This document shows positions 1 to 6,936 of a stretch of 16,060 nt of DNA, piece by piece. Location: the NCBI GenBank assembly GCA_002402125.1, contig NVVG01000024.1, positions 11,499 through 27,558 on the forward strand, in the 5' to 3' direction. The notes beneath the pieces are model-generated. The model was not told the DNA's origin, searched no databases, and worked only from the letters and a program-made list of their open reading frames with translations. A program made the translations under genes and the position numbers. How positions within the stretch are numbered: position 1 is the stretch's first letter; each line of letters opens with the position of its first letter. Source of the DNA: Moraxellaceae bacterium (GTDB taxonomy: Bacteria > Pseudomonadota > Gammaproteobacteria > Pseudomonadales > Ketobacteraceae).

Positions 1-702
1 GCGGCGTACAACTCGTTTATGGCTAGTTCTGATTTGGGGGTCGTGGTGCTGTTTATGTTGACTGGATTTCGCTGTACTACCATTGAACAGGTCGGTAAAG
101 AGGCGGTAAAATCCGTGGCGACTTATGGAATAGAGCCTACAATACGGATCAACGTTGGCCAGGGCTATAAGTATTTTTCTCAAGGTGAGGTTAGCGATGA
201 AGCTAAAGAAAGATTTTCGCAGATGGAATCTAATGATGTAGCGGAGAGTGATAAAAGTAGGCATTTTGTGTTTGATGATGGCTGTGCCTTAATGGTGGAG
301 GGTTTGCCAACAGATGATCTAGAAAAGTGCGAACGTCTCTATGATAATTTGGGAACATTGATGCGAGGAGCTACCGCGAGTTTAAATATAATAACGCTGT
401 CAGGTTCTGCGGGGCGACAGAAAAAACAGATGGAGCAATTGATCGTTCGTAGTAATGATGTGTTGGTAAAATTGGCATTAAATTTGGACAAGAATAGGCG
501 AGCTAGTTCGAGATCGATGAAAAAGTTTGGCGCAGAACTTCATGTGTCGTTAGGAGTGGCTCCAGGAGAACCTAGCAAAAAACTCGATGGAATAATGAAA
601 AAAGCAGCGGATGCAACTGCGGTTTTAATGAAAATTGATAATTTGGTAGATCCTGCGTTTGTTCAGACTATGAGCCGAGTGGCCGCAGCCTTTAAAAAAT
701 AA
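1..702 (+). CDS. Response-regulator-like protein, C-terminal part (5' truncated by window)
   Basis: The frame is open from base 1. The first internal ATG (base 19) has no Shine-Dalgarno, so this is the 3' part of a gene that begins upstream. The visible 233 residues are soluble, with no membrane segment. The pattern (a stretch ending in SSDLGVVVLFM, then an alpha/beta region, then a DNLGTLMRGATASLN segment and a basic helical tail) resembles the region that follows the receiver domain in a gammaproteobacterial response-regulator family; this is recognition from memory, not a search. No catalytic motif, HTH or GGDEF/EAL signature is visible. The stop is 18 nt before the histidine kinase, so the two are probably co-transcribed and may form a two-component pair. 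The receiver domain itself, if present, lies outside the window. Confidence 0.6.
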   Translation, partial: AAYNSFMASSDLGVVVLFMLTGFRCTTIEQVGKEAVKSVATYGIEPTIRINVGQGYKYFSQGEVSDEAKERFSQMESNDVAESDKSRHFVFDDGCALMVEGLPTDDLEKCERLYDNLGTLMRGATASLNIITLSGSAGRQKKQMEQLIVRSNDVLVKLALNLDKNRRASSRSMKKFGAELHVSLGVAPGEPSKKLDGIMKKAADATAVLMKIDNLVDPAFVQTMSRVAAAFKK

Positions 703-714
703 AATATTAGTGCT

Positions 715-718
715 GAGG
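715..718 (+). promoter_or_regulatory. Shine-Dalgarno GAGG before the histidine kinase
   Basis: GAGG lies 2 nt before the ATG at 721 but 5 nt before the in-frame ATG at 724. Initiation at the second ATG is therefore more plausible, shortening the kinase by one residue. Confidence 0.5.
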
Positions 719-720
719 AA

Positions 721-2757
721 ATGATGCGATTATCGAATATTCCTTTACCAAAGTTAACGTTTTTTGCGTTAATTGTTAATAGTGTTTTTCTGTTTATTCT
801 GATTGCTTGGTTTTATGTGGCGATACAGAAAGCAAATATGAGTAATAGCTACAACCTGCATTTTGCGAAAATCGCATCAGAATCATCAGCTGAATTTATT
901 GATGTTATTTTGCCCTTGCATAATGAAGTGATTTCTTTGGAAAGGTTGCTCCAAATGTTTGAGTACGAAATAAAGTTAATGGCGATAGGAGGTGACGATT
1001 ATCAGACAATATTGCATGCTGTTATAATAGATTTAGAGCGTAGCTATAAAACATTAAAATCTACATGGCCAAAACAAATCCCTCTTCAGTTACGGGATTC
1101 TGTTCTAGAAAATATAGACACCGCCATAATGGTAGGTAGAAGGGTTTTTGATGTTAAAAATCAGAATATGTCGTTACCGGATTTCGAAGGCAATCTAGAT
1201 GTTATTAGTGAAGTGCAGACTAGTATGCATGTAGTGGTGAATAAAATAAAAAGAATTATCCAGAAAAATGGCATAAGAAATGTGGTGTCAGTAAAATATA
1301 CGCGAAAGCAAGTGGAGGAGCTCTCTGATGAGCTGACAACGACAACAAACAGCCTTGTTATTATTTCAATTCTAATGTTTTGTGTGCTGGGTGTTTTACA
1401 GGTAGTGCTTACCAATACACTTAGAGTGCGCTTGAGGAAACTACAGGCCTATGCGAAAGGGATTGAAAAAGGTGAATTTGAGCAGGAACTCCCTTTTTTA
1501 GTTAAAGATGCCACTGGAGAATTGGCTAAGTCGATACAAAGTATGTCGATGACATTGATCGCATCGATCAAACAAGGTCAGCATTTGGCGAAATGTGCCG
1601 AACAGGCAAGCGAGGCGAAATCAAATTTTTTGGCAAATATGAGTCACGAGATCAGAACCCCTATGAATATCATTATGGGTTTCAGTCAGGTTTTATCTAG
1701 GGGGGCGCGTAACCAAGAGCAAACGCAGGAAGCTGTAGAGAGAATATACCGGGCATCAAAGGGCCTGTTGGCATTGTTAAATGATATTTTGGATTTCTCA
1801 AAGATTGAAGCCGGTAAGTTAGAGCTTAACGTTGCTCCATTTGATCTTGCGGAGTTACTCGATAGTCAATTGATGCTGTTTAGCCAACAAGTACAGGATA
1901 GAAAAAATGAATTATGCTATGACATGGCCGGTGATATACCGTTAATCGTCACTGGAGATTCTCAACGATTGAGCCAAGTGTTGACTAACCTAATCGGCAA
2001 TGCGGTGAAATTCACTCAGTGTGGGGAAGTTGAAGTTGGTGTTTGTATTCGTAGTCACATCGGACAAACGTTAGTGCTAGAGTTTTCTATTCGTGATACT
2101 GGCATTGGGATTGATACGACCTATCAGCATCAATTATTCCAATCATTTTCTCAGAATGATAGTTCGATAACCCGATCCTATGGAGGGACAGGGCTCGGGC
2201 TGGCTATTTGTAAGCAGCTTGTGAAATTGATGGGTGGTGATATTCAGGTGTCTAGTGAGATTGACAAGGGTTCAACATTTACGTTTACAGTGAGTATGGA
2301 GGCACAGTCAGAATTATCGCACGAAGTAGTTAAACCAGAGGTTAAGGCTAAAATTTTGATTTTTTATGGTAATACCATGGTTCGAAATATTTTGGCAGGG
2401 CGTTTAGGCCGAATGGGTTGTAGTGTTGAGATTGTTGTTTCTCTATCGGACATGCTTGATAGAATCGCTAGTTACTCTTTTGATATGGCGGTAGTTGATG
2501 AGAATGAAATATCGTTTAATCCGAGTGAAATTCTCACAACCATCAAGCAAAGTACGGTCAACGAATTACCAATTATCCTGATTTCTAATTATCCTACAGG
2601 GGACTGCGAAGTTTCGGAGATGCATAAATTGGCGGTGTCTCAGGTTCTTTCAAGGCCCATCAATCAAACCGACTTTCTTAACGTTGTTAGGCGTACACTG
2701 CAGGAGCCCTGTCGTTCGGTCGAATTGAAGATGGTTGTTGGCACGGGGAAAAGTTAA
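721..2757 (+). CDS. Membrane sensor histidine kinase with degenerate receiver domain
   Basis: Numbering is from the ATG at 721. Membrane segment 12-35, a periplasmic sensor region of about 175 residues with no recognised fold, membrane segment 211-231, a HAMP-like linker about 232-284, then the kinase core. The DHp H-box carries the phospho-acceptor His309 (SHEIRTP). The ATPase domain has the N-box Asn427, DTGIGI at 459-464 and GGTGLGLA at 488-495, so it should be active. Residues 542-665 have receiver-like spacing: a candidate Asp593 is kept, but the acidic pair is replaced by FYGN (548-551) and the conserved Lys by Arg645. This suggests a receiver unable to bind Mg or to be phosphorylated normally. 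There is no Hpt domain. The gene follows the response-regulator-like gene by 18 nt. The signal sensed is unknown. Confidence 0.93.
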   Translation: MMRLSNIPLPKLTFFALIVNSVFLFILIAWFYVAIQKANMSNSYNLHFAKIASESSAEFIDVILPLHNEVISLERLLQMFEYEIKLMAIGGDDYQTILHAVIIDLERSYKTLKSTWPKQIPLQLRDSVLENIDTAIMVGRRVFDVKNQNMSLPDFEGNLDVISEVQTSMHVVVNKIKRIIQKNGIRNVVSVKYTRKQVEELSDELTTTTNSLVIISILMFCVLGVLQVVLTNTLRVRLRKLQAYAKGIEKGEFEQELPFLVKDATGELAKSIQSMSMTLIASIKQGQHLAKCAEQASEAKSNFLANMSHEIRTPMNIIMGFSQVLSRGARNQEQTQEAVERIYRASKGLLALLNDILDFSKIEAGKLELNVAPFDLAELLDSQLMLFSQQVQDRKNELCYDMAGDIPLIVTGDSQRLSQVLTNLIGNAVKFTQCGEVEVGVCIRSHIGQTLVLEFSIRDTGIGIDTTYQHQLFQSFSQNDSSITRSYGGTGLGLAICKQLVKLMGGDIQVSSEIDKGSTFTFTVSMEAQSELSHEVVKPEVKAKILIFYGNTMVRNILAGRLGRMGCSVEIVVSLSDMLDRIASYSFDMAVVDENEISFNPSEILTTIKQSTVNELPIILISNYPTGDCEVSEMHKLAVSQVLSRPINQTDFLNVVRRTLQEPCRSVELKMVVGTGKS

Positions 2758-2827
2758 GAAACGATGGTTTTAGGTTAATAGAGCAAGTTTGTATCGAAAA
2801 ATGATATCGATATTCATTTGGCAGGGA

Positions 2828-2861
2828 CTATAGATATGGGCTATAGATATGGGCTATAGAT
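2828..2861. repeat. 13-bp tandem repeat across the stop codon of the coiled-coil gene
   Basis: The unit CTATAGATATGGG occurs exactly at 2828-2840 and 2841-2853, with a partial third copy (CTATAGAT) at 2854-2861. The CTA at the start of each copy is a TAG on the minus strand. The one at 2854-2856 is the actual stop of the minus-strand gene, and those at 2841 and 2828 fall in the other two frames. Confidence 0.95.
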
Positions 2862-4005
2862 TTGCAGTCGTTATAGCATCCCCTTCATCTTCACCTGTTT
2901 CGGATGCAAGGACTGTCGAGGCTATTTGCTCACGCAATTCGTCATTTTCTTTCATGTATTGTTTGTTTTGGTTCTGGAGCGTATGTAAACGTTCAAGCAT
3001 TTCTGCGCTGTCTTCTATAAATTGTTGGATCAATATGGACATCTCACCTTGGGTAGGGCTAGTTTCAGTGCCGCCATCCGGTGAAGGAGTGTTGGTGGCA
3101 TCTTTAAGCTGTGCTTCGAGTTGGATAATTTGAATATCTGTCGCCCCAAGGTTCTGTTCCAGCACGTCTAAATGAGCAAGTAAGGCACTAGCACCTTCCA
3201 ATTCTTCGGTTTGGTTAAGCTGGGTGCGCAAATTGTTGATTAGGTTATTTTGTTCTGAGATGAGGTTGCTTAGTTCTATGGTGTGTTCTGCAGGCTCTGT
3301 AGGTTTGGCGACAGTGAACGTTGTGCTTTCTGCCGGACCTGTGTCGTAATAGGACTCGTGAATAAGATAAACAACTTCTCGTATTTCCCCTGCGTCATCG
3401 ACGGTGTCACATAAAGCGACTAGGGCATTGTGGAGGCCTAGCTCAATTTCGCTTTTTGATGCGTCCTCATCGAATCCTTCAGTAAAGAATTTTTGCATCG
3501 GTGCTAGTTTTTCGAGTTCGTCACGCATGCGATTGATTTCAGCTTCTAGGCGCTGTTGTTCTTTGTCTATCTCTGCCATTTGGCCCTTAAACTTAATCGT
3601 TACTTTTTCAGGGATAGATTCAATATAGTCGCAATAGGTGGTGGCAAGTTCAGTGTAGGGTTTGACTATTGTTCTCCATGGCGTTACCTCACCTTTATTT
3701 AATTGCAGTAAATCCAATTCATACTTTAAGGCTTCATATCGCAATGATATTGCTTGGTCTTCGGCGCTGGTTTCAGGGTCTAAATCTATGCTCTTTTGTG
3801 CACAGTGCGCGGTAGTGTCGTCTATTGCGAGTTGAAGGTAATTGATGAGCGCTTCGGTATTGGCTTCTTCTTGGAAGTTGTTTAGTCGGGTCTGCAATTT
3901 GGCGATGGTCGTTTTTTGGTGACGTAAAAACAGCGCCAAGAAAATGATAACGATAATTGGGGCAATCACCAGTTGGGCTAGAATAAGTATTTCGAGCTGA
4001 CTCAT
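2854..4005 (-). CDS. Membrane-anchored coiled-coil protein of unknown function
   Basis: 383 residues. A single hydrophobic segment at residues 5-27 is followed by a basic RHQK, which predicts an N-terminal anchor with a large cytoplasmic body. The rest is acidic and mostly helical, with coiled-coil-prone stretches at about 140-170, 243-266, 275-302 and 325-363. A low-complexity Thr/Ser/Pro/Gly linker lies at 303-320, and the C-terminal tail (364-383) is acidic. No enzymatic motif is visible. The upstream SD is weak (GAG about 10 nt before the ATG). The gene diverges from the DUF5610 gene across a 355-bp gap and converges on the histidine kinase. The anchor-plus-coil design suggests a scaffold or tether, but no function can be assigned. 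The stop codon lies inside a 13-bp tandem repeat. Confidence 0.85.
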   Translation of the reverse strand: MSQLEILILAQLVIAPIIVIIFLALFLRHQKTTIAKLQTRLNNFQEEANTEALINYLQLAIDDTTAHCAQKSIDLDPETSAEDQAISLRYEALKYELDLLQLNKGEVTPWRTIVKPYTELATTYCDYIESIPEKVTIKFKGQMAEIDKEQQRLEAEINRMRDELEKLAPMQKFFTEGFDEDASKSEIELGLHNALVALCDTVDDAGEIREVVYLIHESYYDTGPAESTTFTVAKPTEPAEHTIELSNLISEQNNLINNLRTQLNQTEELEGASALLAHLDVLEQNLGATDIQIIQLEAQLKDATNTPSPDGGTETSPTQGEMSILIQQFIEDSAEMLERLHTLQNQNKQYMKENDELREQIASTVLASETGEDEGDAITTANL

Positions 4006-4233
4006 AAATAATAATCTCAGTTGTTCACTAATACATTATGGACCAAATATTGGCTAATGCGACCTCAACGATAAGATGACTATTTTTGTTCTCAGGACAG
4101 CTGTGGTTTGCAATGCGTTGTATTTTAAGGGTTTTAATTTTTTTGGTGATTTGAGACGTAAGTTTGTAGACTCAGGGAAATTTCTTAAATTGAGACCTCA
4201 GTGGAAAATTTCAATTTATTTGGGTATTTACCC
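4006..4233. other. Divergent intergenic region, 5' part
   Basis: A+T-rich gap between the two divergent genes, with no credible ORF. The 12-bp element GGGTA-TT-TACCC at 4222-4233 is an inverted repeat that directly abuts the FliA-type -35 box and could be an operator. No convincing sigma-70 promoter for the minus-strand gene was found. Confidence 0.4.
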
Positions 4234-4260
4234 TAAAGAAATGTAGGCTATTGCCGATGG
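4234..4260 (+). promoter_or_regulatory. FliA (sigma-28) type flagellar promoter
   Basis: TAAAGAAA at 4234-4241, an 11-nt spacer, then GCCGATGG at 4253-4260. The known FliA consensus is TAAAGTTT-N11-GCCGATAA, so the core TAAAG and GCCGAT match with exact spacing. The transcript would start near 4268, giving a leader of about 90 nt before the ATG at 4361. No gene other than the DUF5610-type gene lies downstream on this strand before the terminator at 5714. Confidence 0.65.
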
Positions 4261-4360
4261 TAGTCTTTAATAGAGTCATGGTTTTACGAAAGTCAAAACT
4301 GGCAAGTTGTATCCGTGCCATGCTTATCCTTCTTTTCATTTTACTTGCGAGTGCGTCGTC

Positions 4361-5680
4361 ATGATTTCACTTGGTCAGATACTGAATTCATCCATATCAA
4401 TTCATGGGCATGATCGCCCACATCACGCCCATGCCGGAGAGGGTATAGGCTCCAGGCCTGGGGATAGCGGCCGTATTGAGCATAATCGGCCGGTATTTTC
4501 GGTGCATGATGTGAGTAGTGCGCAAAAGACCTTAGAAGAAAAGGTAACCCAAGATATAGACGCCAAGATAGCGCAAATTAAACCACAAGCGGCCGAACTG
4601 TTGGGCGCTGGTAGGGTTGAGGGCGGTTTTGCCAATGATGATTTTTCTCCAGAAGCTGTTGCGGACAGAATTATGGGGTTCATTAAAGGCCGTATTGAGA
4701 TGGCTCGGGCTGACGGTGCTAGTGACGAAGAGCTGCAATCGATGTTTGGCGAGGCGTTAAAAGGATTAGAGCAGGGACTAAGAGAAGCGAAAGAGATTAT
4801 TACTGCGTTGGGCTCATTTGACGGTGAGATAAAGGATACGTTTTTTGAAACGGTATCATTGATTGATGAAGGTATGAGTGAATTAGAGCGGTCTCTCTTT
4901 GGTTCGCCAGATGTTGCGGTCAAGCCCGTAGAGAATGAGCCTAGCAAGAAACAGGATCTGGACAAGGCGGTTGCTTCGTTACCAAGGGGCAATGAGCGCT
5001 ATGCGGTGCAATCAAACGCGTTGTTCTTTAGCCAAGAAAATACCTTTGATATGGAGGTTGTTACCCAAGATGGGGATCGAGTCACGATTCATGTTGGCGC
5101 GGGTGAAAGTATGGGCTTTCGATCCGGGTCGTTAACAACGCCTAATGTTTCCATATCAGCCTTTGACTTTGCACAATCACGTTATAGCGATATCTCGTTC
5201 TCCGTCGAAGGTGATTTGGACGAGGGTGAATTGGCGGCGTTAAATGATCTGTTTTCTCAAGTGAATGATATTGCAAGCTCGTTCTACTCAGGGGATGTAG
5301 GAGGGGCCTTTGAGCAGGCGTTAGCGGTGGGTTATGATTCTGAAGAACTCGCGTCATTTGCCGTGGATATGACCCACTCAGAGGTAGTGGCGATTACTCA
5401 GGCGTATAGGGAGGTGGCTGCCATCGATCAAGATGCGTCGATGAGCCCGATGCAAAGTATGATGGAAAAATTGTCGGAGTTTTCTTCTCAAATCCGCGCA
5501 GCACATGAATTATTGTTGGATATCCCTACCCGACCCAATAATCAGCATGATCTTTTTGCGGACTTAGTGGCTGAATTGGTACCAGCAGGGGACGCCGATG
5601 ATACAAACTCAGAGAGTAAAGCGGCAGCAGATCAGATTCATGATATGTTTAAGGGCTTTATTGATACCGTTTTGGCCTAG
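4361..5680 (+). CDS. DUF5610-type protein, probably FliA-controlled
   Basis: 439 residues from the ATG at 4361. The frame also opens at a TTG at 4307, but that would add 18 residues of unlike composition, and the ATG has a modest GAG 9 nt upstream. The N-terminus has no signal peptide or membrane segment. It carries a His cluster at about residues 14-24 (HGHDRPHHAHA), then acidic helical regions. A beta-rich stretch (about 219-270) and a helical stretch containing EGDLDEGELAALND (about 283-296) resemble DUF5610, a family of unknown function found in gammaproteobacteria; this is recognised from memory. The FliA-type promoter suggests expression late in flagellar assembly, and a terminator lies 34 nt behind the stop. 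It is a single-gene transcription unit. The biochemical role is unknown. Confidence 0.85.
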   Translation: MISLGQILNSSISIHGHDRPHHAHAGEGIGSRPGDSGRIEHNRPVFSVHDVSSAQKTLEEKVTQDIDAKIAQIKPQAAELLGAGRVEGGFANDDFSPEAVADRIMGFIKGRIEMARADGASDEELQSMFGEALKGLEQGLREAKEIITALGSFDGEIKDTFFETVSLIDEGMSELERSLFGSPDVAVKPVENEPSKKQDLDKAVASLPRGNERYAVQSNALFFSQENTFDMEVVTQDGDRVTIHVGAGESMGFRSGSLTTPNVSISAFDFAQSRYSDISFSVEGDLDEGELAALNDLFSQVNDIASSFYSGDVGGAFEQALAVGYDSEELASFAVDMTHSEVVAITQAYREVAAIDQDASMSPMQSMMEKLSEFSSQIRAAHELLLDIPTRPNNQHDLFADLVAELVPAGDADDTNSESKAAADQIHDMFKGFIDTVLA

Positions 5681-5713
5681 ATTCACGCGAGTTTACAGCA
5701 GTACGTCTTCAGC

Positions 5714-5742
5714 AAGAGGGATGATATAATCCCTCTTTTTTT
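5714..5742 (+). terminator. Intrinsic terminator after the DUF5610 gene
   Basis: A 9-bp perfect stem, AAGAGGGAT (5714-5722) with ATCCCTCTT (5729-5737), a 6-nt loop GATATA, and a run of seven T (5736-5742). It separates the DUF5610 unit from the glutaredoxin-like gene 16 nt downstream, so that gene needs its own promoter or read-through. Confidence 0.9.
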
Positions 5743-5757
5743 GTTGGGGAAATACAG

Positions 5758-6009
5758 ATGAAAGAAGTGCTGTGTTTGTATGGCACCACGTCCTGCCATC
5801 TTTGTGATGACGCGCTATTAGTGATTGATACGGCGTTAAATATGGATTATTTCGAGAAAAAGATTATTGATATTGTGGACTCTGATGAGTTGATGGCCGC
5901 GTATGGGGTTCGTATACCGGTGCTTAAAATCGAACGTACAGGGGATGAGTTGGGCTGGCCATTTGATGCGGCGCAACTGGTGGCATTTATCGAGAAGGCA
6001 TTGTTGTAA
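5758..6009 (+). CDS. Small glutaredoxin-like protein (DUF836 type)
   Basis: 83 residues, with GGGGA 7 nt before the ATG. A thioredoxin-fold pattern is visible: strand MKEVLCLYGT, the redox motif C13-H-L-C16 at the start of a helix (TSCHLCDDA), a middle strand (KKIIDIVD), and the cis-proline segment RIPVL with Pro54. C-x-x-C plus D-D and the short length are typical of the DUF836 glutaredoxin-like family rather than classical glutaredoxin (CPYC). It is expected to be a cytoplasmic thiol-disulfide protein whose partner is unknown. It lies after a terminator and converges on tatD with a 30-bp gap. Confidence 0.92.
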   Translation: MKEVLCLYGTTSCHLCDDALLVIDTALNMDYFEKKIIDIVDSDELMAAYGVRIPVLKIERTGDELGWPFDAAQLVAFIEKALL

Positions 6010-6039
6010 CGGGGCTTTAATTACGTTTTAACCGTTACC

Positions 6040-6822
6040 TCAGGCTATAGAAAAAAACTGCTTTGTATTGCTGGATGTCTGTTGAATAAAGGCCTCTACC
6101 GGTTCTTTGCGTAGTTGCGCAATGGTACTGGCTATATGGTGTAGGTATTTTGGTTCGTTGCGACGTGATTTAGGTTTTGGTTTGAGGTTCCTGGGTAATA
6201 GATAGGGGCCGTCGGTTTCGATCATTATTCTGTCCTTGGGTATTTCTTTTACTAATTGCTGTAGCTCGCTACCCCTGCGTTCATCACAAACCCATCCCGT
6301 TACACCGATATAACAGCCAATGTCGAGGTAGTTGAACAATGCCGTTTTGTCACCGGTAAAACAATGGATGACGGTGTTGGGCAGTTGTTGTTGGTATTCT
6401 TTTAAAATCATTAGCTGGCGTTTATGGGCATCTCTTTCGTGTAAAAACAACGGAAGTTGCATTTCAATGGCCAGGTGTATTTGGAACTGAAATACCGCTT
6501 CTTGTTGTGGTCTTGGGGAAAAGTCTCGATTGAAGTCTAGACCTGCCTCACCGATGGCTACAACCTTGTCTGATTGAGCTAATGCTCGTAATGTGGCGTA
6601 ATCCTCAAGAGTCCAGTCTTTGGCGTGATGAGGGTGTACTCCCGCGGTTGCCAGCAGTGACTGGGGGTATGATTGCGCCAGCGCTTCGGCCTGTTGAGAG
6701 CCCTTGATGGTTGTGCCGGTAACAATCATGTGTGATACCCCTGATTGCTTGGCTGCATCTATGCATTCGTCGATGTCTTCGCGGAAAGCTTTGTCGGTGA
6801 AATTGATGCCAATATCTATCAA
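6040..6822 (-). CDS. tatD: TatD metal-dependent 3'-5' DNA exonuclease
   Basis: 260 residues, an amidohydrolase-fold TIM barrel. It is collinear with E. coli TatD over the whole length, including GVHPH, AIGEAGLDFNR, HERDAH, IHCFTG, GVTGWVCDERRG and ETDGPYLLPR. Metal ligands visible are Glu92, His128, His153 and Asp204. The first HxH of the wider family is replaced by G-I-N, as in E. coli TatD (G-V-N), which argues for true tatD rather than the paralogue ycfH. The start is a TTG at 6820-6822: an in-frame stop lies 27 nt upstream, no ATG lies between, and the resulting N-terminus (MIDIGIN) matches the family. No Shine-Dalgarno is evident, so translation may be weak. In E. coli tatD sits beside tatABC; here it stands alone. 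TatD is a cytoplasmic nuclease linked to DNA repair under oxidative stress. Confidence 0.95.
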   Translation of the reverse strand: MIDIGINFTDKAFREDIDECIDAAKQSGVSHMIVTGTTIKGSQQAEALAQSYPQSLLATAGVHPHHAKDWTLEDYATLRALAQSDKVVAIGEAGLDFNRDFSPRPQQEAVFQFQIHLAIEMQLPLFLHERDAHKRQLMILKEYQQQLPNTVIHCFTGDKTALFNYLDIGCYIGVTGWVCDERRGSELQQLVKEIPKDRIMIETDGPYLLPRNLKPKPKSRRNEPKYLHHIASTIAQLRKEPVEAFIQQTSSNTKQFFSIA

Positions 6823-6866
6823 GGAGAGGGATTCTTTTGGTGAATGTTAATAAAAGATGTGGTGTA

Positions 6867-6936
6867 TTAACCCAGAGCATTAACGTAGGGTATTAACTCA
6901 GTGCTTTAACTCAGTGCTTTAACTCAGTGCTTTAAC
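6867..6936. repeat. 13-bp tandem repeat across the stop codon of the EAL-HDOD gene
   Basis: TTAAC recurs at 6867, 6880, 6893, 6906, 6919 and 6932, exactly every 13 bp. The three units at 6893-6931 are identical (TTAACTCAGTGCT), and the two to their left are diverged (TTAACCCAGAGCA, TTAACGTAGGGTA). TTA at 6919-6921 is the TAA stop of the minus-strand gene, and the unit beginning there together with the next TTAAC encodes its last residues VKALS. The following copies place TAA in the remaining two frames. Confidence 0.95.

Noticed and set aside
4301..4318. Sigma-54 type TGGCA element before the DUF5610 gene
   Set aside because: The GG and GC dinucleotides are not at the required 10-nt spacing.
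4423..4992. 189-residue minus-strand frame inside the DUF5610 gene
   Set aside because: Ser/Pro-rich shadow of the real gene with no motif of its own. Other antisense frames in dnaE2, yejK and the kinase are shadows for the same reason.
6006..6038. GTAACGG/CCGTTAC inverted repeat between the glutaredoxin-like gene and tatD
   Set aside because: The stem is only 7 bp with a 19-nt loop and no T-run, so a terminator is not supported.
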